In this document: piece after piece, positions 19,089 through 28,004 of the stretch
How positions within the stretch are numbered: position 1 is the stretch's first letter
How the letters are laid out: every line of letters starts with the position of its first letter
Made by a program: the position numbers and the translations under genes
NCBI GenBank assembly: GCA_018402635.1
Contig: JAGYIP010000009.1
Span: 62,001-126,000, forward strand
Direction: 5' to 3'
DNA: 64,000 nucleotides
Source of the DNA: Burkholderiaceae bacterium
GTDB lineage: Bacteria > Pseudomonadota > Gammaproteobacteria > Burkholderiales > Burkholderiaceae_A
Notes under the pieces: model-generated
What the model was told of the DNA's origin: nothing
What the model saw: the letters and a program-made list of their open reading frames with translations, nothing else
Databases searched by the model: none

Positions 19089-20452
19089 TGCTACAAAGTC
19101 ATATTCAGTCTCTTCCCCTGCTTGGGCGGGGGAAGGTGCGCGACCTCTATGCCGTAGGTGACGACCAACTGCTCATGGTGGCAACCGATCGTCTTTCGGC
19201 CTTCGATGTTGTACTGGGCCAGCCCATTCCCGATAAGGGCGTCATTCTGAACCGGCTCTCAGAGTTTTGGTTTGCTCGGCTCGGTGCAGTCGTCCCCAAC
19301 CATTTAACAGGTGTCGACCCCGAGACGGTGGTAGCAGGTAACGAGGTCGATCAGGTTCGGGGCAGGGCGGTTGTTGCCAAACGCCTAAAGCCCATTCTGG
19401 TTGAGGCAGTTGTTCGTGGCTATTTAATTGGTGGAGGCTGGAAAGATTACCAGGCAAGCGGCAGTGTCTGTGGAATTGAGCTTCCGAAAGGTTTAAAGCA
19501 GGCAAGTAAGCTGCCTGAGCCTATCTTCACACCAGCGCGCAAGGCCGAGATGGGCGAGCACGACGAGAACATTAGCTTTGAGCAAATGGCGGGTCAAATT
19601 GGTAAGCCGCTTGCGGAAAGAATTCGTTCAATAAGCCTGCAGCTCTACCAAGAGGCGGCTGGCTACGCTTTATCTCAGGGTGTTCTTATTGCAGACACCA
19701 AGTTTGAGTTTGGCCTGGATGCCAAGGGTGAACTGCATCTTATGGACGAGCTGCTCACCGCAGACTCCTCACGATTTTGGCCTGCTGATGCCTACGCCGA
19801 GGGCCTGAGCCCACCAAGTTTTGACAAGCAGTACGTGCGCGATTACTTAGAGACACTCGACTGGAACAAGCAGGCTCCTGCCCCATGGCTTCCCGATAGT
19901 GTTATTGAACAGACCGCGCAGAAATACCGTGAGGCGCTCCTTCGGCTTGCCGGGGTGCGCATGCCTGTTATTGGCGTTGTCATGGGCTCGCAGTCCGACT
20001 GGGAGGTCATGCGCCATGCCGTTGAGATACTCGATCAGTTCGGCCTGCCTCATGAGGCCCGTGTGGTCTCGGCCCACAGAATGCCCGATGAACTCTACCG
20101 TTATGCGGAATTCGCGCGGGCACGTGGCCTGGTAGGCCTTATTGCAGGCGCAGGTGGGGCCGCACACCTGCCCGGAATGCTTGCGGCTAAAACCACTGTG
20201 CCAGTGTTTGGGGTTCCTGTTCCCTCGAAGTACCTTCGCGGAGAAGACTCGCTTCATTCCATTGTGCAAATGCCCAAGGGCATTCCAGTGGCAACCTTCG
20301 CAATCGGTGAGGCGGGTGCAGCCAATGCAGCCCTGCACCTTATTGCGGGCCTAACCCGTGACGACCCTGTGCTTCACCAACGCCTCCAAGAGTTTCGGGC
20401 GCGCCAGACCCAAGAGGCCCAGTCCATGAATGCAAACCTTGGACGCTCGTAG
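19088..20452 (+). CDS. purCE: Fused SAICAR synthetase and N5-CAIR mutase (PurC-PurE)
   Basis: One unbroken frame of 454 residues joins two purine enzymes. Residues 1-291 are PurC, which joins CAIR and aspartate ([64 protein letters not shown]). Residues 292-454 are PurE ([44 protein letters not shown]). PurC normally ends just after YREAL.RL; here the stop is absent and the PurE methionine follows within a few residues, with no linker. PurE with PurK nearby is the class I mutase. Vertebrate PAICS has the same domain order but a class II carboxylase. Confidence 0.93.
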   Translation: MLQSHIQSLPLLGRGKVRDLYAVGDDQLLMVATDRLSAFDVVLGQPIPDKGVILNRLSEFWFARLGAVVPNHLTGVDPETVVAGNEVDQVRGRAVVAKRLKPILVEAVVRGYLIGGGWKDYQASGSVCGIELPKGLKQASKLPEPIFTPARKAEMGEHDENISFEQMAGQIGKPLAERIRSISLQLYQEAAGYALSQGVLIADTKFEFGLDAKGELHLMDELLTADSSRFWPADAYAEGLSPPSFDKQYVRDYLETLDWNKQAPAPWLPDSVIEQTAQKYREALLRLAGVRMPVIGVVMGSQSDWEVMRHAVEILDQFGLPHEARVVSAHRMPDELYRYAEFARARGLVGLIAGAGGAAHLPGMLAAKTTVPVFGVPVPSKYLRGEDSLHSIVQMPKGIPVATFAIGEAGAANAALHLIAGLTRDDPVLHQRLQEFRARQTQEAQSMNANLGRS

Positions 20453-20482
20453 GCCAAGTCCCGGTTCTAGGGCCCGTCTTTC

Positions 20483-21580
20483 ATGGTGTCTGTAAGTCCG
20501 GTTATTGGTCTGCTTGGTGGAGGCCAGCTTGGCCGCATGATGATTCAGGCCGCGCACCGGCTGGGTCTTCAGGTGGTGGTGCTTGACCCCGACCCCAAGG
20601 GGCCTGCGGCTCAAATTGCCGATGATGTTGTGGTGGGCCATTACGCAGACCAGGCAGCGCTAACTGCCCTTGCCGAGCGCGCCCAGGTCTTTACAACCGA
20701 ATTTGAAAACATTCCATCGGCAAGTCTTCGCTTCTTAGCCCAGCATGGGCCAACCTATCCCGATGCCGCCTCGGTTGAACTTGCACAAGACCGGCGTAAA
20801 GAGAAGACCCTCTTTGCCAAGGCGGGTATACCTGTGGGCCCCTACATTACTCTTAACTCACCGAGCGACTTCGAGATCGTCAAGCGTTCGCATTTTCCAG
20901 CCATTCTTAAGACAGCGGAGCTTGGATACGACGGCAAGGGGCAGCTAACCGTGACCAGTCTTGACGAGCTGAGCCACGCCTTTCAAGAGCTTGGGTCGGT
21001 ACCATGTGTGCTGGAGAAAAAACTTTCGCTCAAGGCAGAGATTTCTGTTGTTATCGCCCGCAATGCACAGGGCCATGTGGCTGTCTTTCCCGCTGCGCAG
21101 AACAAGCACCGTAACGGCATTCTTCATACCAGCGACGTTCCTGTGACTCTGCCCCAGCAGGTTGTTCAGCAGGCCGAACATTACGTGAAGACTCTTGCAC
21201 TGAAGCTTGGTTACGTGGGTGTGCTTGCGCTTGAGTTTTTCTGGGTTGAGGACCTAGGCCTACTTGCCAATGAGATGGCGCCAAGACCTCACAACAGTGG
21301 GCACTACACCATGGACGCCTGTCCAACCAGCCAGTTCGAGCAGCAGGCCCGCATCTGCGCCCACATTCCCTTAGGCCCAACGCGCCTGCAGTTTGCATGC
21401 CGCATGACCAATCTTCTTGGTGACCTCTGGTTTCCTGATGGACCTAACAAACCCATGCGTGAGCCCGACTGGACCAAGCTTGTTCCACCAAGCAATGCCT
21501 GGCTGCATCTTTATGGGAAAACAGAGCCAAGACCGGGACGAAAAATGGGCCACATCACCCAAAAGCTTGGTGATGCGTGA
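20483..21580 (+). CDS. purK: N5-carboxyaminoimidazole ribonucleotide synthase
   Basis: PurK uses ATP and bicarbonate to carboxylate AIR, feeding PurE. The 365-residue ATP-grasp protein shows IGLLGGGQLGRMMIQAAHRLG, the purine-binding VFTTEFENIP, ILKTAELGYDGKGQ and NEMAPRPHNSGHYTMDAC. It is slightly short at the C-terminus, ending soon after PGRKMGH, but this is within the family range. Its stop overlaps the next gene's ATG (ATGCGTGA), implying coupling. Confidence 0.97.
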   Translation: MVSVSPVIGLLGGGQLGRMMIQAAHRLGLQVVVLDPDPKGPAAQIADDVVVGHYADQAALTALAERAQVFTTEFENIPSASLRFLAQHGPTYPDAASVELAQDRRKEKTLFAKAGIPVGPYITLNSPSDFEIVKRSHFPAILKTAELGYDGKGQLTVTSLDELSHAFQELGSVPCVLEKKLSLKAEISVVIARNAQGHVAVFPAAQNKHRNGILHTSDVPVTLPQQVVQQAEHYVKTLALKLGYVGVLALEFFWVEDLGLLANEMAPRPHNSGHYTMDACPTSQFEQQARICAHIPLGPTRLQFACRMTNLLGDLWFPDGPNKPMREPDWTKLVPPSNAWLHLYGKTEPRPGRKMGHITQKLGDA

Positions 21581-22754
21581 GCTTGACTGCAGCCCCGCGC
21601 CTGAGCCTTTCGATGCTCATGGCCATCCGAACCCCGCGGCCTGGACGGGCGCGTTAACGGCAAGTGCTGTTCAGGAGGCGGCGAAGGCCCTAAGCCAAGG
21701 CTTTCTTGTTGCCTTCCCAACGGAGACCGTTTACGGGCTTGGTGCTGATGGGTTAAGTTGCGCTGCGGTGGCTCGAATCTTTCAAGCCAAGGGCCGTCCC
21801 TTGGGGCATCCACTGATTCTTCACGCAGCCAATCTTGAGACCGCCTTAAAGGTATCAACCCAATGGAGCCCTTTGGCCTTGGGCCTTGCGAATGCCTTTT
21901 GGCCAGGCCCGCTTACGCTCATACTAAAGAAGTCAGACCTTGTTCCATCGGAAGTGACTGGCGGTCAGGATTCTGTCGGAATTCGAGTGCCCGATCAGGA
22001 GATTGCACGACGCATGCTGCTTGCTTTTGCAGCGCAAGGCTCTGGCCTTGTTGCCGCACCTTCGGCCAATCGCTTTGGCGGTGTCAGTCCCACCCGAGCA
22101 AGCGACGTGCTTAAGGGCCTTGGCCCCTTTCTGCGGGCCGAAGACTGTCTTTTGAAGGCAGGTGACTGCCCGCTTGGCCTTGAGAGCACCATTGTGGACT
22201 GCCGTGACTCGGTGCCTCGGCTGCTGCGACCGGGGGGCTTATCGCGCGAAAGGCTTAACGCATGGCTTAAAGCCAATGCATTTTCTCTGCTTCAAACACC
22301 ATCGGCGCGGGGAGAAGAGCTGCGTGTCTCGGGAAGCCTTGACTCCCACTACGCACCTCGGTGTCCCTTGCTTGTCTGGCCTCGTGCGCAAATTGAGGCT
22401 TTCGTTCAGTCAGACAAGGCATTGGAAGACCGTGGCCTGGCTGAATTAACGGCACTGAACCTGCCTAACCTGCCTAACCGGGCTGAGGGGTTGAAGCTTG
22501 GCCTTCTTCTTCTTGAGGCTCGAGAGCCTTGGGCTTTCGTTTCTGCATCGTCAGACGCCTTAAGGCCCCCCATGTTCAACATCGATTTGCAGGTTCTAGC
22601 CTCAGAACCCGAAGGCTATGCCAGGCAGTTTTATCGGTGTCTAAACGACTGGGACGGCAAGGGGGCAGAGCTGATTCTGGTTGAAAGCCCGCCGCAGACT
22701 GCTGCCTGGGAGGCGATTTGGGATAGGCTTCGAAGGGCTTCTTCTAAAAGGTAA
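21573..22754 (+). CDS. L-threonylcarbamoyladenylate synthase, Sua5 type
   Basis: This enzyme makes threonylcarbamoyl-AMP, the donor for the t6A37 tRNA modification. The 393-residue protein has the YrdC/TsaC domain (VAFPTETVYGLGADG, FQAKGRPLGHPL, AAPSANRFGGVSPT, LRPGGLSRE) and a C-terminal Sua5 domain (VSGSLDSHYAPRCPLLVW), so it is the long Sua5 form and not short TsaC. The chosen ATG at 21573 overlaps the purK stop; the frame is open further upstream but that part is a purK shadow. It ends the carbon/purine run and overlaps the convergent HIT-GNAT gene by 11 bases. Confidence 0.93.
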   Translation: MRELDCSPAPEPFDAHGHPNPAAWTGALTASAVQEAAKALSQGFLVAFPTETVYGLGADGLSCAAVARIFQAKGRPLGHPLILHAANLETALKVSTQWSPLALGLANAFWPGPLTLILKKSDLVPSEVTGGQDSVGIRVPDQEIARRMLLAFAAQGSGLVAAPSANRFGGVSPTRASDVLKGLGPFLRAEDCLLKAGDCPLGLESTIVDCRDSVPRLLRPGGLSRERLNAWLKANAFSLLQTPSARGEELRVSGSLDSHYAPRCPLLVWPRAQIEAFVQSDKALEDRGLAELTALNLPNLPNRAEGLKLGLLLLEAREPWAFVSASSDALRPPMFNIDLQVLASEPEGYARQFYRCLNDWDGKGAELILVESPPQTAAWEAIWDRLRRASSKR

Positions 22755-23633
22755 GGCTCATGCGGCGGTGGGCTATTTCGCACTCCATAAACTCCTCGCC
22801 TTCGGCCATCAACCCAAGCTGCTCATAAAAGCCAAGGGCGTGAAGCTGTGCGTGAAGGTAGATAGAGGGAAAGCTAAGCCTCTGCGCCTCGTTAAGTAGG
22901 GCACGAACAAGAAAACGGCCCAGGCCTTTTTGGCGGTGGCCCTTTGCAACTGAGATGCGCCCGAGACGCCCATCGGGTGCGAGCCTGCCAGTTCCTAGTG
23001 CCAAATTATTTGCTGCAATAACAACATGCCTACTTATGCCATCGAAGCTATCGAACTCTTCGTCTTCCGCAACCGATTGTTCCTCCACAAAAACCGCGCG
23101 TCGCAGCGGGGCCGCCAAGTCTTTAAGTTGGGTCCAGTCTGAGACGGTCAAAAGGGCGGGCTCAGACTCGGAAAGTTGAACCGCTGCCTCAGCAAAGCCC
23201 GTGGCAGAAATACCTTGCCACTGCACGGGAGGGCGCTCGGACCATGTTGATTCAGGCCACCAGGGGTCTGTCTTCCAGCGGGTAATGAAGTGGAAATGAA
23301 GGTGTGGAACCTTGTTACCGAAACTTGCAATGTTTATTTTGTGAGGCTTATGCAGGGTGCGAATGCGAAGGTCGGTCTCGTGCAGCGCCTGAATGAGAAG
23401 AAGCCGTTGCGTCTCGTTAAGTTCAGAAAGCTCTGCCACATGGTGATTCCAAATAACGCGCGCGCATCCGGGCAGCTCAATGTCGTCAATGGCAACCACC
23501 CGAAAGTCCTCGTGGTGTTGCAGCAGCCGACCCCCACTTCCTCGCAGAAAACACAGCCTTTGACAGGCTTAATTGGAACCTGTTGAAGCTGGCTTACATT
23601 CAGAAAGCCGGGACGACTCGAGGGAGCAGGCAT
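22744..23633 (-). CDS. HIT-family domain fused to a GNAT acetyltransferase, with a frame break at 23531-23535
   Basis: The first part, read from 23633, holds KGCVFCEEVG, the N-terminal cysteine pair of small HIT proteins. The frame then changes at a run of five G (minus strand). The second frame continues with HHEDFRVVAIDDIELPGC, RVIWNHHVAELSEL and the His triad region VPHLHFHFITRW. After a linker comes a GNAT domain: LRRAVFVEEQSVAEDEEFDSFD and RQKGLGRFLVRALL, similar to ElaA-type acetyltransferases. One added G restores an intact 296-residue protein. HIT domains hydrolyse nucleotide conjugates; GNATs acetylate amines. The fusion's substrate is unknown. The frame break may be an error or a recent mutation. 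Confidence 0.75.
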
Positions 23634-23642
23634 GATGTCATT

Positions 23643-24713
23643 CTACTGCACACCCTTGCCCTGTGCCTGCCTAAGTAGGGCTACAGCCCGGCTTGGCTCG
23701 TTGTCCATCGGCAGTCCAGCCTGGCTCCAGGCAATGGCCGACTCCGTGTAAAGACGAACCTGCGACTGGCCGAGAAGCTCAGAGACAATAAACCAGTGGG
23801 TGGCAGCCCAGTGGCCTGTGTTGCAGAAGGCAACCTGAGCCTTGGGCTGCAAGAAACCCTCGGCCTGCGCGATAGCACGAAGCTCTTTAACGTTGGGCAG
23901 ACGCCCTGTGTTGGGCGTGAACCATTCTTCGCTATCGAAGTGCAGGGCATTGGGAAGCGTTCCCCAACGGGCGGCTGCGCCATGTCGAAGCTGGCCAAGG
24001 TAGAAGTCTTCAGGTCTTGCATCAACAAAAAGCGCAGGCTCTAGGGCGAGCCGCAGTTCATTCAAAGCCTGCGTGGTGATGCCAAGGGCCTCATTGGGCT
24101 TCAGTTGCAGTGCAGCGTTTGCCACAGTTGCGCCCAGCACACCCGTTTCCACGGGATACTTGCTTGCAAGCCATGCGCCAAAGCCCCCGTTTAAAATGGC
24201 CAGCCGAGTAAAGCCCACCGACTTTAACGTCCAGTAGGTTCGGGCGACAGCGCCGAATTCAGTAGGGTCTGAGCCGCTTCCCGTAAGAACGATGGGCGAG
24301 TTCAGATGAAGGCCTAGAGGTTGAAGAAGGCTAGTGAGCTTTTCAAGGTCGGGGCCGCGGCCGGGGTTTTCTTTGGGTCCGCGCAGCAACGAGTAGGGCA
24401 GTGGCAAAGCCCCTGGAATACGGCCCGCCTCAAAGTTGGGTGTTTTATTGTCTGCCTGAAGAAGTTCGCGCGTATCGAGCACCCTAACTACTTGCTCGGA
24501 CGAGGATTTGCTTGACGAAGCAAGCAGGGTGCGTAGCTCTGATGCACTGATAAGGGCTGAGGAGAAGCCGATAGTTGCTCTCTGGTTGGCTGCAGTTGCG
24601 GTGGAGGCCATGGTTATTGCCACTGCGGCGCAGGCAATGAGGCCGATAAAGCTAAAGCTAGAGCTAAACCTAAAGCTAGAGCTAAAGCCTGCAAGGCGGT
24701 GAATGGTATTCAT
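23643..24713 (-). CDS. Periplasmic rhodanese-type sulfurtransferase (two domains)
   Basis: The ATG at 24713 gives a 356-residue protein with an N-terminal hydrophobic signal ending in ASTATAA. Two rhodanese domains follow. The first (VRVLDTRELL, FEAGRIPGALPLPY) has TGSGSDPTEFG where the active loop should be and lacks a cysteine. The second (FVDARPEDFYLG, ALHFDSEEWF) has FCNTGHWAATHW with the catalytic cysteine. One dead and one active domain is the usual thiosulfate/mercaptopyruvate sulfurtransferase arrangement. The signal region is serine-phenylalanine rich, coded by a local repeat at 24650-24690. It is divergent from msrA. Confidence 0.85.
   Translation of the reverse strand: MNTIHRLAGFSSSFRFSSSFSFIGLIACAAVAITMASTATAANQRATIGFSSALISASELRTLLASSSKSSSEQVVRVLDTRELLQADNKTPNFEAGRIPGALPLPYSLLRGPKENPGRGPDLEKLTSLLQPLGLHLNSPIVLTGSGSDPTEFGAVARTYWTLKSVGFTRLAILNGGFGAWLASKYPVETGVLGATVANAALQLKPNEALGITTQALNELRLALEPALFVDARPEDFYLGQLRHGAAARWGTLPNALHFDSEEWFTPNTGRLPNVKELRAIAQAEGFLQPKAQVAFCNTGHWAATHWFIVSELLGQSQVRLYTESAIAWSQAGLPMDNEPSRAVALLRQAQGKGVQ
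24650..24690. repeat. Short GCTAAA/GCTAGA repeats in the rhodanese signal-peptide region
   Basis: About seven near-copies of a six-base unit (GCTAAA, GCTAGA, CCTAAA) lie in tandem. On the minus strand they encode alternating Phe, Ser and Arg just before the hydrophobic core of the signal peptide. Gain or loss of units would keep the frame but change the length of this region. Confidence 0.7.
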
Positions 24714-24838
24714 CGATCCGAGTCCTTTGAAAAAGTCTTCAAACAATGTCAGAAAGTGTAGAAGGCCTTAGGCCCTTGCATTTCTGTCATAGGAATAAAC
24801 TTCTGATCTGAGCTCATATCGTTGAAGGGATCGTGTCG

Positions 24839-25408
24839 ATGGTTGAAACAACTTTTCTTGCCGGTGGCTGCTTCTGGTGCCTTGAGGCGGTCTTTCAGCG
24901 GGTGCGTGGTGTCTCGCGTGTCCAGTCGGGGTATATGGGGGGCGAGCTCGCGCAACCAAGCTATGAAAAGGTCTGCTCGGGTCGCACAGGCCATGCTGAG
25001 GTTGTCCGTATTCACTTTGACCCCGACCAGGTAGGCTTTGAAAGCCTGCTTGAGATTTTTTTTGCCATTCACGACCCAACAACCTTGAACCGGCAAGGCC
25101 ACGACGTTGGTAGCCAGTATCGATCAGCTGTTTTTGCCGTGGGTAACCAGCAGCTTGAAAAAGCCCAGGCTTTTCTTCAGCGTCTTGGTCAGTCGGGGCA
25201 TTACAAAGACCCCATCGTGACCCAGCTGCAGCTTGTTACAGAGCCCGAGTCTGGAGGCCAGGCGGGCATCACTTCAAAGACCTTCTGGCCTGCTGAGGCT
25301 GACCACGACAGTTATTTTGAACGTAATCCCTATCAGGGCTACTGCATGGCTGTTGTACGTCCAAAGGTGGAGAAGGCAGCCAGCCTGTTCGCTGACAGAC
25401 TTACCTAG
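24839..25408 (+). CDS. msrA: Peptide methionine-S-sulfoxide reductase
   Basis: MsrA reduces methionine-S-sulfoxide in proteins and free form. The 189-residue protein has the catalytic motif AGGCFWCLEAVF near its start, then SGYMGGE, GHAEVVRIHFDP, FFAIHDPTTLNRQGHDVG and QYRSAVF. The ATG at 24839 is preferred to the GTG at 24833 because AAGGGA lies eight bases before the ATG and only two before the GTG. It stands alone, convergent with the DUF2237 gene. Confidence 0.96.
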   Translation: MVETTFLAGGCFWCLEAVFQRVRGVSRVQSGYMGGELAQPSYEKVCSGRTGHAEVVRIHFDPDQVGFESLLEIFFAIHDPTTLNRQGHDVGSQYRSAVFAVGNQQLEKAQAFLQRLGQSGHYKDPIVTQLQLVTEPESGGQAGITSKTFWPAEADHDSYFERNPYQGYCMAVVRPKVEKAASLFADRLT

Positions 25409-25409
25409 G

Positions 25410-25790
25410 CTAGGACTCGAATTGAAGGGCGTGGTATTCGAGGTCGGCCAGGGCAATGACCTCAAGAGCCCGCTCATGGGTTGAGGCCAGAACAACAGGT
25501 GGGGCAACACCATGCTCGGCAGCCTCACGCCAGCGACCTGCACAGACGCACCAACGGTCTCCCGGCTTGAGCCCCGGAAATTTGTATTCGGGGCGGGCGG
25601 TCGAGAGGTCGTTGCCCCTCTCCATTGAGAAATGAAGAAAGGCCTGTGTCATTTGCGCGCAGACCGTGTGGCTTCCAAAATCGTCGGCGCTCGAATTGCA
25701 GCAACCGTCACGAAAAAATCCCGTGAGAGGCTCGAGGCTGCAGGGTTCAAGCGCCGTGCCGAGTACGTTTTTTGCCTTAAGAGTGGTCAT
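25410..25790 (-). CDS. DUF2237 family protein
   Basis: This 126-residue protein matches the DUF2237 pattern from end to end: NVLGTALEPCSLEPLTGFF, RDGCCNSSADDFGSHTVCA, GNDLSTARPEYKFPGLKPGD and RWCVCAGRWREA. It is rich in conserved cysteines and has no known function. Its stop lies one base from the msrA stop (convergent) and it is downstream of the DUF3501 gene on the same strand (42-base gap), so it may be the last gene of the rubrerythrin operon. Confidence 0.85.
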   Translation of the reverse strand: MTTLKAKNVLGTALEPCSLEPLTGFFRDGCCNSSADDFGSHTVCAQMTQAFLHFSMERGNDLSTARPEYKFPGLKPGDRWCVCAGRWREAAEHGVAPPVVLASTHERALEVIALADLEYHALQFES

Positions 25791-25831
25791 GCCTTTCAGT
25801 GTAGCGTTTTACGCATTAAAACGCCGACAGA

Positions 25832-26434
25832 CTAAGCAAGGTCTTTGACCAGAGACGCTCGGATTTCAGCCGGCACCGGGTCAAGCTTAAAGCTGCAGGC
25901 GGGATGCTCCACACCGATGGTTAAGGCAACACCATATTTCAGAGCGGCAGCCATATCTTCGTCAAGCTCAAAGCGCATGAAATGCACCGAGGATGTCTTC
26001 TCGTCATTTTCACGCTCAAGGTCTTCATCGGCAATCGCCCAGACCTTTTCCCGACCTTCAACCTGAATAAAGACCTTGGTCTCTACACCCTTAAGCTTAC
26101 GCAATTCAACCTTACGAATTTCAGGGTCCGGGTACTCGAGCATCATGGTGCACTTGAAGTTGCGACCATCAGGAATAAGGGGGTTGTAGGCATCGAGCTC
26201 GTCTTGAATGCCTTCTTCCTCGAAGGTTTTTTCAATTCGAAGTATTTCCTGAATCTGATAACGGATGGTTTTCTCATCTTCAAAAATAAGCATTAGGTTC
26301 TCGCCGAGTGCGACACGACGAAGTTTCTTGTGAGCCATGACTTCGGCACGAAACTGGTTACGAATACGCGCGTAGTGCTCAAGGCTCCACAACGATTCAC
26401 GACTAATCTTGTCCATCTGTGTATCTCCGTTCAT
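25832..26434 (-). CDS. DUF3501 family protein
   Basis: This 200-residue protein begins MNGDTQMDKISRESLWSLEHY and has the DUF3501 features EMLIFEDEKTIRYQIQEILR-like block and LIPDGRNFKCTMMLEYPD. The function is unknown. It is consistently found after the CCG-type Fe-S protein and rubrerythrin, as here, which implies a shared role, perhaps in peroxide or metal handling (inference). The gap to the Fe-S gene upstream is about 50 bases. A second ATG at 26416 is possible. Confidence 0.85.
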   Translation of the reverse strand: MNGDTQMDKISRESLWSLEHYARIRNQFRAEVMAHKKLRRVALGENLMLIFEDEKTIRYQIQEILRIEKTFEEEGIQDELDAYNPLIPDGRNFKCTMMLEYPDPEIRKVELRKLKGVETKVFIQVEGREKVWAIADEDLERENDEKTSSVHFMRFELDEDMAAALKYGVALTIGVEHPACSFKLDPVPAEIRASLVKDLA

Positions 26435-26481
26435 ACGATTTCCTTTGCGTTGAGAAGATTAACTTTTATAACGATAAGCTT

Positions 26482-27843
26482 TTAAAGCCCGTAGGCACGG
26501 GCAAGAAGGCTTAGTGGATGCTCGACTTTGCCGTCGGCCTTGCCCGCCATGCCTTGCTCGATGTGGTGGCCTGCCAACTGGCAGTCTGAGGCAATGACGT
26601 CGGGGTCTCCGCCTTGCCCACCGTTGGCCTTGGGATGCTCGGCCATCTGGCGAAAAACGGGGCGGCCTATTTTCATTGCCATTTCGTGAAACTCTTTTTT
26701 GACGCCCCAGGTACCGGCATGGCCTGAGCAGCGCTCGACCGTGTTCACCGCGGTACCAGGAATCATTTCAAGGGTTTCTCGGGTCTTCTGCCCCACGTTC
26801 TGAACCCGAAGATGACAGGAAATATGGTAGGAAACATTGCCCAGCTCTTCTTTGAAATCTGTTTTTAGCAGGCCGTCTTTACGGCGAAGCTGGAAGTACT
26901 CAAAAGGGTCGACCATGGCGGCCTTGACGGCCTGCGCATCGGGGTCGTTGGGGAACATTAGGGGGATTTCTTGCTTAAACATAAGCGTGCAAGAGGGAAT
27001 GGGCGTCATGATGGAGTAGCCCTCGCGTGCCAGGGCGGCGAGTCGGGGGAGGTTCTCCTTTGCGAGGCTTGCAACGGAATCAAGGTCGCCAAGCTCAAGC
27101 TTGGGCATGCCGCAGCAGGCCTGCTTTTCAACCACCACGTAAGGTATCTCGTTGTGCTGAAGCACCTTCACAAGATCGTGGCCAATGCCCGGTTCGTTCC
27201 AGTTTACGTAGCAGGTGGTGTAGATGGCCACCTTGCCTTTTGAGCGATCTCCGTTTTTTACCGGAAAGCCCGCTGAGACCTTTGCATTTTTCTCAAACAC
27301 CTTGGTTGTGAACTCGGGAACCCAGGCGTCTTTGTGCACGCCCATTACTTTTTCACCAATGGCGCGAGCGGCCTTCACCTTACTTAGGGCATTGACGGTT
27401 TGAGCAACAACCGGAATGGACGCGAGCTTACCGTTGGCGGCGGTATTTGAAAGCGTTGTGTCGCGAAACTTTGTGGGCGATCCGTGCTTGAACTGAATAG
27501 CCTTCGCCCGCAGCATGGTGTGTGGGAAGTCGAGGTTCCAGGGGTGGGGTGGCACATAGGGGCATTTGGTTAGGTAGCAGACATCGCACAGGTAGCACTG
27601 GTCAACCACCTTCCAGTAGTCCTTCTTGTCGACACCGTCAATTTCGCCACTTTCGCCTGCATCGAGAAGGTCGAAGAGCGTAGGAAACGAGCCGCAAAGG
27701 CTCACGCAACGGCGACAGCCGTGGCAAATATCAAAGATTCGCTCAAGCTCATCGAAACAGGCTTCTTCGTTATAGAACTCGGGGTTTTGCCAGTCGATAG
27801 GATGCCGGGTGGGCGCCTCTAATGATCCTTCACGCGCAGTCAT
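26482..27843 (-). CDS. CCG-domain Fe-S protein (GlpC/heterodisulfide reductase subunit type)
   Basis: This 453-residue protein has two 4Fe-4S motifs at the N-terminus, CHGCRRCVSLC and CYLCDVCYLTKCPY, and C-terminal cysteine-rich CCG-type modules (EKQACCGMPKLELGD, PSCTLMF, YHISCHLRVQN, ERCSGHAGTWG). The layout resembles GlpC and other electron-transfer subunits of the heterodisulfide-reductase-related family, but no glpA/B lies near. It sits between rubrerythrin and DUF3501 in one operon; it may pass electrons to the di-iron protein (inference). Confidence 0.9.
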   Translation of the reverse strand: MTAREGSLEAPTRHPIDWQNPEFYNEEACFDELERIFDICHGCRRCVSLCGSFPTLFDLLDAGESGEIDGVDKKDYWKVVDQCYLCDVCYLTKCPYVPPHPWNLDFPHTMLRAKAIQFKHGSPTKFRDTTLSNTAANGKLASIPVVAQTVNALSKVKAARAIGEKVMGVHKDAWVPEFTTKVFEKNAKVSAGFPVKNGDRSKGKVAIYTTCYVNWNEPGIGHDLVKVLQHNEIPYVVVEKQACCGMPKLELGDLDSVASLAKENLPRLAALAREGYSIMTPIPSCTLMFKQEIPLMFPNDPDAQAVKAAMVDPFEYFQLRRKDGLLKTDFKEELGNVSYHISCHLRVQNVGQKTRETLEMIPGTAVNTVERCSGHAGTWGVKKEFHEMAMKIGRPVFRQMAEHPKANGGQGGDPDVIASDCQLAGHHIEQGMAGKADGKVEHPLSLLARAYGL

Positions 27844-28004
27844 GATCGTCCTCTTTTACTTTGGTTTTTCGTTCAAACGTTTTATAAATCATTGCAAATC
27901 ACCAGCAGGAAAACATAAGCCCGGTGTTTGTCTGGTTCGCTGGGAGGGGCAGGTGGCGGCCCAAGATAAGCTCAAGGACCGCGCACCTGGGTCAAACAGA
28001 CAGC

